From G965262015 sp965262015 (GTDB lineage: Bacteria; Spirochaetota; Leptospiria; Turneriellales; CBDBES01), in the NCBI GenBank assembly GCA_965262015.1, contig OZ253494.1, positions 744,001 through 808,000 of the forward strand: DNA of 64,000 nt, in the 5' to 3' direction. Position 1 is the first letter of the stretch; the number at the start of each line of letters is the position of its first letter. Of the stretch, positions 54,720 through 63,393 are shown one piece after another. Below the pieces are notes generated by a model. The model ran no database searches, was not told where the DNA came from, and was given only the letters and a program-made list of their open reading frames with translations. The translations under genes and the position numbers were made by a program.

Positions 54720-55655
54720 GTGAAACCGTCCGTATTTATCATAACAGGGCCAACCGCCGTTGGCAAATCAAGGCTGATTAGACAACTTGCAAGTAAATAT
54801 CCTATTGAAGTGATTAATGCAGATTCACGACAGGTATATCGACACCTACGCATAGGGACTTCTAAACCTAGCCTTGAAGAACAAACACAAGTTCCATACC
54901 ATTTAGTTGATTTTTTAGAACCACATGAACAATATTCTGCAGGTCAATTTTTACGTGATTGTTATAAACTTTTACCCCGTATCATCCAGAATAAACGAAT
55001 TCCTATTATTGCGGGCGGTACATTTTTTTACATCAAAGCATTGTGGGATGGTTTATTACAAGATGTGTCTATTTCTAATACAATCCACAGAGAAGTCCAC
55101 CAGATGGAACATAAAGAGTTGCAGAAACAACTATATTATTTAGATCCTTTGTCTTGCGAACGAATACATAGTAATAATATAGTTCGTTTACAACGTGCTT
55201 TAATGGTAACAAAAGAAACGGGTAAACCATTTTCTTCTTTTAAGCGAGCGGCTGGAACACAGGGAATCTACCAGTATCATCCCTTTCAGATAGATCTTTC
55301 TAAACCAGAATTAAACCAAAATATTCGACAACGATTAATATCTATGTTCCAGGAAGGATGGTTAAAAGAGGTGGCTCATTTATGTGAACAGGGTCTGCAT
55401 ATCAAAATGCCTGCAATGCAGACATTTGGCTATAAAGACATACTTCAATGGATGCAACAAAATAAATATAGTCCAAGAGATATTATCCATGAAACTATCA
55501 CTACTAATAATCCTTTATTTCAAATTATTGAAACACAAACTAGAAATTTTGCTAAACGACAGATGACCTGGTTTAAGAATGAAAAACGCTTAAAAAAGAT
55601 TGACCACCATGTTGTATTTTCTAAACTGTCTAGGATGTTTTCCGTGCTGTTTTAA
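54720..55655 (+). CDS. miaA: tRNA dimethylallyltransferase MiaA
   Basis: Adds the isopentenyl group to A37 of tRNAs reading codons that begin with U. 311 residues, GTG start preceded by CCAAGG. P-loop ITGPTAVGKSRLIRQLA near 8-24, INADSRQVYRHLRIGTSKPS near 33, VPYHLVDFLEPHEQYSAGQF near 60, PIIAGGTFFYIKALWDGLL near 96, MPAMQTFGYKDIL near 226, and the C-terminal TRNFAKRQMTWFKNEKRL near 280 (RQ-x-TWF signature). All are intact. The order gmk-miaA-hfq recalls the miaA-hfq pair of many bacteria. Confidence 0.96.
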   Translation: MKPSVFIITGPTAVGKSRLIRQLASKYPIEVINADSRQVYRHLRIGTSKPSLEEQTQVPYHLVDFLEPHEQYSAGQFLRDCYKLLPRIIQNKRIPIIAGGTFFYIKALWDGLLQDVSISNTIHREVHQMEHKELQKQLYYLDPLSCERIHSNNIVRLQRALMVTKETGKPFSSFKRAAGTQGIYQYHPFQIDLSKPELNQNIRQRLISMFQEGWLKEVAHLCEQGLHIKMPAMQTFGYKDILQWMQQNKYSPRDIIHETITTNNPLFQIIETQTRNFAKRQMTWFKNEKRLKKIDHHVVFSKLSRMFSVLF

Positions 55656-55672
55656 TTTAGGTGGTTTGAATA

Positions 55673-55903
55673 ATGGGTAATTTACAAGATATCTTTTTAA
55701 ATGCAGTAAGAAAGCAAAAAATGGGTATTACTGTCTATTTGACAAGTGGCTTGCCTATCCAAGGAAACGTAGCGGGTTTTGATAATTTTACAGTTATTAT
55801 TTACAGCAAGAGTGGCCAAACCTTAATTTATAAGCATGCTATTGCTAGTATTGTACCTAGTGAAAAAGTCATTTTACATACACCCGATGCAGAAGAGAAA
55901 TGA
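55673..55903 (+). CDS. hfq: RNA chaperone Hfq
   Basis: Hexameric Sm-like protein that pairs small RNAs with mRNAs. 76 residues, just the Sm core: NLQDIFLNAVRKQKMGITVY near 3, LTSGLPIQGNVAGFDNFTVI (Sm1) near 23, and Sm2 YKHAIASIVPSEKV near 53 (Y-K-H-A as in canonical Hfq). A good Shine-Dalgarno TAGGTGG precedes the start. It lies 17 bases after miaA. The short C-terminal tail ends DAEEK. Presence of Hfq suggests sRNA regulation; no candidate sRNA was recognised in the window. Confidence 0.96.
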   Translation: MGNLQDIFLNAVRKQKMGITVYLTSGLPIQGNVAGFDNFTVIIYSKSGQTLIYKHAIASIVPSEKVILHTPDAEEK

Positions 55904-55918
55904 TACCGCCTGAATTCT

Positions 55919-56803
55919 ATGTTAAGGACTTTGTTTTACGCACTTGGGATTTCTAGTGGCATACTGCTTTTATTTCGTATTATTGTTATTGTCCCTTACA
56001 ACCAGCTTTTAGTTCTTGAAGATCGTATTGATGGAGTGTCTAGAACTCCCCTACATTCTGGTTATCATCTTATACCTTCAGTAGTTATTCCTCATAAGAT
56101 TAAGCTCCACTTTTTTGAAACTAACACCATAACTTTAGATACGCAACTATTACACGGTATCAGGTATACTCAACACATACCAGACACTCTAATCCCCTTA
56201 TACACTACCACTATCAACATGCGTCTTAAATTTATACTTGATAAAAAGAATTCTCACCGTATAGTAGGTCTACTAAATCGATACCACCAGTCAGATATGC
56301 GATCCTATGTAATTTTTAGAATACAACATGATTTAAAAAGATATATTGATCAATTTTATAATGCCAGATATCCATTATCCAGTTTCAGAGGATCCTTACA
56401 AAGATACATAGAAAATAAAGAAGGATTAAGTAATACGTGGAAAAGAAGTATTGGCCTAGATACCATTATGCTCCTGGAAGTTGAGATACTATCACTACAT
56501 ATACCTAAATCTAACATTTATAAACAACAACAAACCTATGTAAAAATGGTTATTCAAGAGTATAACAAAGAAAATATACAAAATTTGAGACACCAGGCCA
56601 GCCTCAACCGTCTCAAAGAACAGCAAGAATTAGAGGAGCAATTTTTAGATTATAAGTCATCTCTTGTCCAGAAGAATCCTAATATGATAGATTATCTAAA
56701 GTACCAACAGAATATACCTAACACAAGCACATTGCCTATCAAGGAAGATGAAAAGGTTATTGTTGCTCCTATACATAACCCAACCATCAAGACAAGCCAG
56801 TGA
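55919..56803 (+). CDS. SPFH/prohibitin-type membrane protein (HflC/HflK-like)
   Basis: 294 residues. N-terminal membrane anchor (about 8-28, LGISSGILLLFRIIVIV), then the SPFH band-7 domain: VPYNQLLVLEDRIDGVSRTP near 28, GYHLIPSVVIPHKIKLHFFE near 48, ALL-type central strands (TTINMRLKFILDKKNSHRI near 100). A helical tail holds QEYNKENIQNLRHQASLNRL and KEQQELEEQFL near 220-255, likely to oligomerise. HflKC-like proteins surround FtsH and modulate it, and an ftsH gene lies at 22.3 kb, but a pairing here is inference. Position right after hfq recalls the hfq-hflX-hflK-hflC order of other bacteria. It overlaps the next gene by 4 bases (GTGA). Confidence 0.75.
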   Translation: MLRTLFYALGISSGILLLFRIIVIVPYNQLLVLEDRIDGVSRTPLHSGYHLIPSVVIPHKIKLHFFETNTITLDTQLLHGIRYTQHIPDTLIPLYTTTINMRLKFILDKKNSHRIVGLLNRYHQSDMRSYVIFRIQHDLKRYIDQFYNARYPLSSFRGSLQRYIENKEGLSNTWKRSIGLDTIMLLEVEILSLHIPKSNIYKQQQTYVKMVIQEYNKENIQNLRHQASLNRLKEQQELEEQFLDYKSSLVQKNPNMIDYLKYQQNIPNTSTLPIKEDEKVIVAPIHNPTIKTSQ

Positions 56804-57852
56804 CGTGTCATGCAAACCCTTACGTTATCATTTTAGCGGGTGGTTCTGGTTCTCGTCTATGGCCTTTAAGTAATGCCATAACTCCCAAACAACTACTGAC
56901 CATTTGTTCTAGTAAGACCTTACTAGAACAAACTATTGAAAGAGCATTACTAATAACTAAAAGAAAATATATTTTTATTGCTACAAATAAAAAACTCAAA
57001 AAATATATAAAACGTCGGATACCATCCCTAAGAGGAATCCATTTTATTATTGAGCCTACTAGTAGAAATACAGCACCCATTATTGCTTACTTTTGCCATT
57101 GGATACAAAAAAATTATAATCCTTCTAGGGCTGTGGTTGTACTGGCTGCAGATCATTATATTGATAACAATGATGATTGGGTCCAATGTATTTCATCTAT
57201 TTTGCCTCATACAAAAACACATATTTGTTGTTTAGGTATCACACCAGATAAAGTATCAACAGACTATGGATATATTAAGAAAGGTAACCAACTAACAAAT
57301 TCAGAGTGCATGTATACCGCCATAAAATTTTTAGAAAAACCAGGAATAGATAAGGCAAAGCAATACATACGCAATAAAGCATATCTATGGAATAGTGGGA
57401 TGTTTATTTTTTCTATCTCTGTCTTTTTATCTGAGTTGCACGTCACAGATGCTAATCTATGGGATTTAGCGTTTGCATGTGCTCGTTCTAAGCGGGCAAA
57501 GAAAAAATATTTTTTAGAAATGCCTGATATATCTATTGATTATGCCTTGATGGAGAAATCTCAGAAAATTGCTGTAATGCAAGCAAATTTTGGATGGCAA
57601 GACCTGGGTACATTCCCTTCTCTAAAAGGATTATGTAAACCTGATGATAAAGAAAACATAAATTTTTCCTACTCAACTTATCATGGTTTGGATTCAAAAA
57701 ATAATTTTCTTTGCATAAATGATCCTAAAATAAAAATAGCTCTATTAGGGATTAATAATTTATATATTGTCCAAAAAGACGATATTATATTAATTGCCCA
57801 TGAGGCCTCTTTGCAAGAAAACATAAAAGACATTAAGGATTTATTTGATTGA
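56800..57852 (+). CDS. manC: Mannose-1-phosphate guanylyltransferase
   Basis: Makes GDP-mannose from mannose-1-phosphate and GTP for glycan synthesis. 350 residues, GTG start. Nucleotidyltransferase signature VIILAGGSGSRLWPLSNAIT near 9 followed by PKQLLTICSSKTLLEQT; FIIEPTSRNTAPIIAYFCHW near 77; VVLAADHYIDNN near 113; GYIKKGNQLTN near 155; FLEKPGIDKAKQYI near 175; YLWNSGMFIFSISVFLSEL near 198; DYALMEKSQKIAVMQANFGW near 247. The C-terminal isomerase domain of bifunctional forms is absent. Overlaps the SPFH gene by 4 bases, so translation is coupled. Where GDP-mannose goes is not shown here. Confidence 0.9.
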   Translation: MTCHANPYVIILAGGSGSRLWPLSNAITPKQLLTICSSKTLLEQTIERALLITKRKYIFIATNKKLKKYIKRRIPSLRGIHFIIEPTSRNTAPIIAYFCHWIQKNYNPSRAVVVLAADHYIDNNDDWVQCISSILPHTKTHICCLGITPDKVSTDYGYIKKGNQLTNSECMYTAIKFLEKPGIDKAKQYIRNKAYLWNSGMFIFSISVFLSELHVTDANLWDLAFACARSKRAKKKYFLEMPDISIDYALMEKSQKIAVMQANFGWQDLGTFPSLKGLCKPDDKENINFSYSTYHGLDSKNNFLCINDPKIKIALLGINNLYIVQKDDIILIAHEASLQENIKDIKDLFD

Positions 57853-57854
57853 TT

Positions 57855-58868
57855 ATGGAATATAAAAAAAATCGACTTGGTATTAACGGCTTTGGTCGTA
57901 TAGGTAGAAATGTGTTTAAAGTTGCCTTTGAATCAGGAAAGTGTGATGTTGTCGTTATTAATGATTTAACAGATGCAGAAACATTAGCCCATCTTTTACG
58001 TTATGATTCGGTATATGGTATATGGGATAAAAAGATTGAAGTAAAAGATAACCGGCTCATTGTAGATGGACGAGTAACCCATGTGACTTCTCAAGCATCT
58101 TTGGATAACATGGAGTGGGGTAAGCATGATATTTCTGTTGTGGTAGAATCTACGGGACGATTTACGAATGCTGACGTTGCACGTAAACATATAACACAAG
58201 GTGGTGCCCAAAAAGTAATTATATCTGCACCTGCCAGCAATGAGGATATTACCATTGTTCTAGGTGTCAATGAAAACTCGTATGATATAAATAAACATCA
58301 TGTTATCTCTAATGCATCTTGCACAACTAACTGTTTGGCACCTATTGTAAAAGTACTACTAGAACATGTAGGTTTTAAGAAAGGTTTCATGACCACTGTA
58401 CATAGTTATACTAATGACCAGAATGTGCTAGATTCTCCACATAAAGACTTGCGTCGTGCCAGAACAGCTGGGGTATCCATGATACCAACCACAACTGGTG
58501 CCGCTAAGGCAGTTTCCCTTGTTTTACCAGCTGTTAAAGGCAGATTAGATGGCATGGCAGTACGTGTTCCTACCCCTAATGTCTCTTTAATTGATTTAGT
58601 CTTTGAAGCTGAACAAAAAATAACTACTAAACAGCTTAACCAACTATTGAAAGATCAAGCTTCTAATCACTTAGTAGGTATTTTAGGTTATACTGAAGAA
58701 CAGCTTGTATCCGTTGATTTTTTAAGGAATCCCCTATCTTCCATAGTTGATGCACCATCCACTAGTGTGATAGATGGTGCATTAGGTAAAATTATCTCAT
58801 GGTATGATAATGAATGGGGTTATTCACATCGTATCGTAGATCTAGTAAATCATATTCATTTAAAATAA
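57855..58868 (+). CDS. gapA: Glyceraldehyde-3-phosphate dehydrogenase
   Basis: Glycolytic enzyme converting glyceraldehyde-3-phosphate to 1,3-bisphosphoglycerate. 337 residues from ATG 57855 (a TTG two codons earlier overlaps manC by 4 bases). NAD fold LGINGFGRIGRNVFKVAF near 7, VVINDLTDAETLAHLLRYDS near 34, active-site Cys in ISNASCTTNCLAPIVKVL near 152, and YDNEWGYSHRIVDLV near the C-terminus. Intact. Its last 25 codons and the facing 3' end of rseP were duplicated in tandem immediately downstream (see 58861-59110). Confidence 0.97.
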   Translation: MEYKKNRLGINGFGRIGRNVFKVAFESGKCDVVVINDLTDAETLAHLLRYDSVYGIWDKKIEVKDNRLIVDGRVTHVTSQASLDNMEWGKHDISVVVESTGRFTNADVARKHITQGGAQKVIISAPASNEDITIVLGVNENSYDINKHHVISNASCTTNCLAPIVKVLLEHVGFKKGFMTTVHSYTNDQNVLDSPHKDLRRARTAGVSMIPTTTGAAKAVSLVLPAVKGRLDGMAVRVPTPNVSLIDLVFEAEQKITTKQLNQLLKDQASNHLVGILGYTEEQLVSVDFLRNPLSSIVDAPSTSVIDGALGKIISWYDNEWGYSHRIVDLVNHIHLK

Positions 58869-59110
58869 TTTGCTTAAAACAACATCCCATATACCAATAC
58901 ATAGTACATAGACACCCAAAAACAGTAATAAAGCCATACCCAAACGTATGGACACATGTTATAGATCTTAGTAGGTAGTGGTTTATAAATTGCCTCTATT
59001 AAATAGAACGTGATATACCTGTGATCTAGAATAATAACCTAGATCTAATTATGTGTATAATGCATGGGGCTATGAAAATTGTGTTGTGGATCTAGGTTAT
59101 TATATTTATT
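58861..59110. repeat. 250-bp tandem duplication of the gapA/rseP convergent junction, with decayed gene ends
   Basis: TAAAATAATTTGCTTAAAAC at 58861 recurs at 59111, a period of 250 bases. 58868-59016 is a decayed copy of the rseP 3' end (for example GTAATAAAGCCATACCCAAA at 58925 and 59175, AGGTAGTGGTTTATAAATTG at 58972 and 59220). 59052-59118 is a decayed copy of the gapA 3' end, reading VYNAWGYENCVVDLGYYIYL then K-stop, against WYDNEWGYSHRIVDLVNHIH-LK-stop in gapA. So the order is intact gapA end, relic rseP end, relic gapA end, intact rseP end. Confidence 0.88.
59031..59103. terminator. 15-bp perfect inverted repeat between gapA and rseP
   Basis: ATAATAACCTAGATC (59031-59045) is the reverse complement of GATCTAGGTTATTAT (59089-59103), with a 43-base loop. 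It lies within the duplicated block between the two convergent genes and could act as a bidirectional terminator, though the loop is long and no strong T run follows. The right arm overlaps the decayed gapA end. Confidence 0.35.
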
Positions 59111-60657
59111 TAAAATAATTTGCTTAAAACAACATCCCATATATCAATACATAGTACATAGACGCCCAAAGACAGTAATAAAGCCATACCCAAACGTATG
59201 GACACATTGATAATCTTAGTAGGTAGTGGTTTATAAATTGCCTCTATCAAATAAAACATGATATGCCCGCCATCCAGAACAGGTATGGGTAATAAATTCA
59301 TAATACCTAATACAATAGTAATATTAGCTAGTAAAAACCAATATACATCCCATCCCAAAGCAACAGATCTTCGAGCATAATCAATAATTTTCACGGGACC
59401 TGAGACATGTTCTCGAAATGATAATTTACCTACTATCATTTTATATAGTCCATCCAAGGTGCTTCTTACAGTAAAAATAGTTTGATCAAAGGTACGTACT
59501 AATAAAGAAATGGGATCAGTAGCTAACTGAGCTTTTTTATGAATAGTAGTTAATATAAGAGATACACCAATAATACCCTTTGACTTTAGTGTTGGATAAG
59601 CTTCTATGATGTGTTTCTTTTTGTATACAATGGTAACCCTACCATTATGACTATTCTGTGCTTCTTGCAAAATAGCACGTTTAAAAGCATTCCATGTTTT
59701 ATATCCTTTATCATGAATAGTATACTGTTTGAATGTATTATCATTCCAAGAGCTAATCTCAAACGTATTCATCCCATCACTTTTCCCATTAATGATTGTC
59801 TGTTCTAAATTAATATACTCTGTCTTTTTGACCAAGGCAGGGAAAACATATTCTTTATCATCTCGTAATAGAGTAATTTGCACAATAGAACCAATACGTT
59901 GTGTTGTCATAGATCGAAATTGTTCGAAGGAAGAAATAGTCTTTTGATCAATTGCAACAAGTTTATCAGCCTCTTTTAATTGAAAGTCACCTATTGTTTG
60001 ATTTTTTGCTACTACCAAAAATTGGCCTATTGTTGTGGGATAAATACCTATTTTAAGCAGAGAACCTACCTTATCCCGGATACCTTGTACCTGCCCCTGG
60101 AGTATTTGACCTTCTCTCTCGAAAACAAGGTCAATTTGTTCGTTGTCAGATAAACCAATGTAATAGCTAATTTCTTCAAATGAATTAGTTCTATGCTGAT
60201 TTACTGCTATAATTTTGTCACCATTTTTTAGAAGTTTATCCGCTGAATATACACTCGCATTTTGATTACTTACTATAACCTCATTACTAGTAGGTTGCCA
60301 ACCAGCAACATGCAATATATAAATAACTATAAAGCCCAGCAATAGCGAAAAGAAAGGCCCTCCAGCGGCCACTATAATCCTTTTCCAAGGTCCAACAGAA
60401 AAAAAATACCCCTTCCGTACATTTTTAGTGCTATATTCTGTGGAAATATTATCACCATAAAATTTTACATAACCTCCCAGAGGTATGGCCGTTATCTGGT
60501 AGATAGTCCTACCTATTTTCTTATAGATTCTACCTTTGCCATAACCAATGGAAAATACCTTTGCCTTTACACCAACCCATTTACCCGCCAAAAAATGTCC
60601 TAGTTCATGAAAAAATACACAAACACCAAGTAGTAATAAAGCCGCTATGAATGACAT
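59110..60657 (-). CDS. rseP: Site-2 protease RseP (two PDZ domains)
   Basis: Intramembrane zinc protease that cleaves anti-sigma factors or signal-peptide remnants. The start is set at ATG 60657 (MSFIAALLLLGVCVFFHELG), preceded by GCAGGGAG, overlapping the thrS end by 13 bases; the longer frame from 60687 is unneeded. About 515 residues. First helix carries FFHELGHFLAGKWVGVKAKV (HExxH), then GGYVKFYGDN, two PDZ-like domains (about 115-195 and 205-290), an extra periplasmic part (about 290-380), and the last segments with LLPIPVLDGGHIMFYLIEAI near 455 (LDG motif). The longer than usual middle is notable; spirochaete homologues can be of this size. The last codons lie in the duplicated block. 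Confidence 0.93.
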   Translation of the reverse strand: MSFIAALLLLGVCVFFHELGHFLAGKWVGVKAKVFSIGYGKGRIYKKIGRTIYQITAIPLGGYVKFYGDNISTEYSTKNVRKGYFFSVGPWKRIIVAAGGPFFSLLLGFIVIYILHVAGWQPTSNEVIVSNQNASVYSADKLLKNGDKIIAVNQHRTNSFEEISYYIGLSDNEQIDLVFEREGQILQGQVQGIRDKVGSLLKIGIYPTTIGQFLVVAKNQTIGDFQLKEADKLVAIDQKTISSFEQFRSMTTQRIGSIVQITLLRDDKEYVFPALVKKTEYINLEQTIINGKSDGMNTFEISSWNDNTFKQYTIHDKGYKTWNAFKRAILQEAQNSHNGRVTIVYKKKHIIEAYPTLKSKGIIGVSLILTTIHKKAQLATDPISLLVRTFDQTIFTVRSTLDGLYKMIVGKLSFREHVSGPVKIIDYARRSVALGWDVYWFLLANITIVLGIMNLLPIPVLDGGHIMFYLIEAIYKPLPTKIINVSIRLGMALLLSLGVYVLCIDIWDVVLSKLF

Positions 60658-62588
60658 GATTCTCCCTGCAATTCTGTAAAAAAGCACAAGGCCTCTGATA
60701 AAAGCATGCTATTTGTTACCTGTTCACCCCTAGCTCGAATAGACACACTTGTCTCTTGTTCTTCGTTTTTACCTAGAATAATAGCATAATTAATCTTTTT
60801 ATGATTCCATTCACGAATTTTATAATTAATTTTTTCTTCTCGAATATCTAAATGGACTCTTAAATCTACTTTTTCAAATTTTTGGTATACTATATTCGCA
60901 TAACCATTTTGGGCGGGGTTGATAGTAAGGATAGAGATTTGTACAGGAGATAACCAAAAAGGGAATTTACCTGCATAATGTTCAATTAGAATCCCTAAGA
61001 ATCTTTCTATCGAACCTAGAATAGCACGATGCACCATAACAGGACGTTGCTTTTCATTGGTATGAGAGATATAGTGCAAATTAAATCTTTCAGGCATGGA
61101 AAAATCAACCTGGATAGTACCACACTGCCAATCTCTTCCTAAAGCATCTTGTATATTCAATTCAATTTTGGGGCCGTAAAAAGCACCTTCTCCTTCTTTA
61201 ACATCATAAGATACATCTTGTGAAACAAGTGCATTTTTTAAAACAGAAATGGCTTCTTCCCATAATTGCTCACTACCCATTGATTTTTCTGGCCGAGTAG
61301 CCAAGAATATACTTATTGTATGAAATCCAAAGTCTTGGTATACAATTTGTGCAAATTGAATCATTTCACAAATTTCTTGTTCTAATTGCTCTGGCATACA
61401 ATAGATATGAGCATCATCTTGTGTAAAACTACGTACTCTAAAAAGTCCATGTAATACACCTGAAATTTCATGTCGATGTACTCTTCCTAATTCAGAAAAT
61501 TTTATAGGTAGCTCTCTATAACTATGTTGTTTTGACTGGTAAATAATATTAGCTCCAGGGCAGTTCATTGGTTTAATCGCAAATTCTCGATCATCAACCT
61601 GTGTAAAATACATGTTTTCTTTAAAATTATCATAATGGCCTGATTGTATCCAAAGTTGATCTGATAGGATAATTGGAGTTATAATTTCTTGATAACCTCT
61701 TAATACACACTGTTTACGAATATACTGAGTCAGTAGGTTAAACAAGATAGTACCATTCGGTAGATAAAAGGGCATGCCCGGGGCATCTTCACTAAAATAA
61801 AATAGGTCTAATTCTTTACCTAACTTTCTGTGGTCCCTCTTTTCACTTTCCTCAATGAGTGCTAAATGTTGCTTCAGTTGTTTTTTTTCAGGAAAACTTA
61901 TACCATAAATCCTCTGTAACATAGGTTGGGATGGATCTCCTTTCCAATATGCACCAGATAAGGCAGTTAACTTAAAGATGCCCAGCTTTTTTGTAGAGAT
62001 CACATGTGGACCTCTACATAAATCTTGAAATTCACCTTGCTTATAAACGGTTAGTTCTTCGTTACTATCTATGGATTCAATAATTTTTACTTTAAAAAAT
62101 TCACCCATATTTCTGAAAAGACTAATAAGCTCTTTTCTAGAATAGGTCATGCGTTCTACCGTATGATTTTCTTCTCTAACCTGATTCATTTCATTTTCTA
62201 TTTTTTCTAGATCAGATTCTTGCAATTTATGTTCTAGATAGATATCATAGTAAAAAAATCCTGGGCCTTTCCTTGTGACTGGCCCAAGTGTTAACTGTAC
62301 GTCATTAAAAAGGCGTTTAATAGCTTGTGCTAACACATGTGCACTAGAATGCCAAAACACTTCTTTCCCTTCATCTTGCTCAAACGTCACCAACGATAGC
62401 TCACCTGAACAGTGGACATTTCTACTTAAATCATATACCTGATCTTGTATTTTAACTGCAAGAGCAGTATGCAAAGCATTGGGTAAATGCTTTTGCAATA
62501 TGGTAAACCAAGTATCTTCAGAGGATGCAACAATGTCTTGCTTATTTTTAGGCAAAACAATCATATATGTTTCTTGTGTTTCTAGCAT
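60645..62588 (-). CDS. thrS: Threonine--tRNA ligase
   Basis: Charges tRNA-Thr. 647 residues in the usual order: TGS-type N-terminus (about 1-70), editing domain with VFWHSSAHVLAQAIKRLF near 77 and FQDLCRGPHV near 187 (zinc-like HxxxH and Cys-x-x-GPH), and class II catalytic core with IKPMNCPGANIIYQSKQHSY near 338. It continues with LGRVHRHEISGVLHGLFRVR and SFTQDDAHIYCMPEQL near 365-395, then RPVMVHRAILGSIERFLGIL near 510, and the anticodon-binding domain with VQISILTINPAQNGY near 545. Intact. It leads the thrS-rseP pair; tRNA-Val lies just upstream on the same strand. Confidence 0.96.
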   Translation of the reverse strand: MLETQETYMIVLPKNKQDIVASSEDTWFTILQKHLPNALHTALAVKIQDQVYDLSRNVHCSGELSLVTFEQDEGKEVFWHSSAHVLAQAIKRLFNDVQLTLGPVTRKGPGFFYYDIYLEHKLQESDLEKIENEMNQVREENHTVERMTYSRKELISLFRNMGEFFKVKIIESIDSNEELTVYKQGEFQDLCRGPHVISTKKLGIFKLTALSGAYWKGDPSQPMLQRIYGISFPEKKQLKQHLALIEESEKRDHRKLGKELDLFYFSEDAPGMPFYLPNGTILFNLLTQYIRKQCVLRGYQEIITPIILSDQLWIQSGHYDNFKENMYFTQVDDREFAIKPMNCPGANIIYQSKQHSYRELPIKFSELGRVHRHEISGVLHGLFRVRSFTQDDAHIYCMPEQLEQEICEMIQFAQIVYQDFGFHTISIFLATRPEKSMGSEQLWEEAISVLKNALVSQDVSYDVKEGEGAFYGPKIELNIQDALGRDWQCGTIQVDFSMPERFNLHYISHTNEKQRPVMVHRAILGSIERFLGILIEHYAGKFPFWLSPVQISILTINPAQNGYANIVYQKFEKVDLRVHLDIREEKINYKIREWNHKKINYAIILGKNEEQETSVSIRARGEQVTNSMLLSEALCFFTELQGESCHS

Positions 62589-62607
62589 GAGAATATCATT
62601 TCATCTT

Positions 62608-62681
62608 TGCACATGCCCAGACTCGAACTGGGGACCCCTTGCATGTCAAGCAAGTACTCTAACCAACTGAGCTACACGCGC
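62608..62681 (-). tRNA. tRNA-Val(GAC)
   Basis: On the minus strand GCGCGTG pairs with CATGTGC (seven pairs, two of them G-U) and discriminator A. D arm AGCTCAGTTGGTTAGAGTA, anticodon arm CTTGC-TTGACAT-GCAAG giving anticodon GAC, T arm CCCAG-TTCGAGT-CTGGG. CCA is not encoded. It reads valine GUC/GUU codons. It lies 20 bases ahead of thrS on the same strand and may share its transcript. Confidence 0.95.
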
Positions 62682-62749
62682 ATCATTAGGTGCATACTTT
62701 TCTAAAAACTATGCATCAACTTGTCAACTGGTTTACACTTATTACTCTT

Positions 62750-62960
62750 TGGAGAGTCAGTAAGTTTGGTTATGAACAGTTTAAGGTGTTCATAAGCCGT
62801 TTTTCTTAAAAATATTAAAAGTAAGGAGAACGACCAATGCAAATTCCTTTTACCATCGTAAAAAGAATAGGTTAAGAACACTATCAAACAACTGATAAAA
62901 TATTTTGGCAAAAAATCAGAAGATACCTTCAAGTTGTATGCAGTCGCAAAAAGAAACACT
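62750..62960 (+). mobile_element. IS30-family relic (group B), leader and C-terminal scrap
   Basis: GGAGAGTCAGTAAGTTTGG at 62752 and TTCATAAGCCGTTTTTCTTA, AAAGTAAGGAGAACGACCAATG near 62790-62838 form the IS leader and start codon. After a few codons the sequence jumps to AAAAAGAATAGGTTAAGAAC, ACTATCAAACAACTGATAAA at 62868-62900, the SPWQ/ENxxKQLRR block of the transposase. An internal deletion removed everything between. 62960-63124 has only a 29-codon frame at 63047-63136 (MAYGYHKARLAFEYAVTFDR) that I cannot place. Confidence 0.72.
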
Positions 62961-63124
62961 CTTTATTAAATGTATTATTTGGGATAAAGATATTCAGCTA
63001 AAGCCAGAATAAATTGTCCAGTAACTATATACTTCCATACTCATCAATGGCGTACGGCTATCACAAGGCACGATTAGCCTTTGAATATGCCGTTACCTTT
63101 GATAGAAAAAAAGTGCTGATATTG

Positions 63125-63355
63125 TTATTTTGGTAAAGACCGTATTGATACTCTCTTTACTATTCTACGACGCAATTTTGTGAGTTGTTTTTTGAGCTCT
63201 CTTTTTGCTTTTACACTCTTGTTTTTTAGGGATAGAGACTCAAATGTTTCTAAAGAATTTGCAAATAGCTCTACTGAGGTTGTTAATGCTGATTTTGTAT
63301 CAAATTCTACAACTATAGAGTGAACATTCAAAGTACTAAGGAAAAATGCCAACAA
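63125..63355 (-). CDS. Small secreted-looking hypothetical protein
   Basis: 76 codons. The N-terminus MLAFFLSTLNVHSIVVEFDT could be a short signal sequence; the C-terminal half is strongly basic and probably a coiled helix (KNKSVKAKRELKKQLTKLRR, RIVKRVSIRSL). No family recognised. The first hydrophobic stretch is short, so export is uncertain. The gene lies 38 bases after the PH-domain gene on the same strand, which supports it being real and cotranscribed. Confidence 0.4.
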   Translation of the reverse strand: MLAFFLSTLNVHSIVVEFDTKSALTTSVELFANSLETFESLSLKNKSVKAKRELKKQLTKLRRRIVKRVSIRSLPK

Positions 63356-63393
63356 ATAAACTATAGAAAACGTTTTATTAAGAGTGTGTCACA

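Noticed and set aside
62702..62959. 85-codon minus-strand frame
   Set aside because: Antisense to an IS30 leader and transposase scrap; no coding character.
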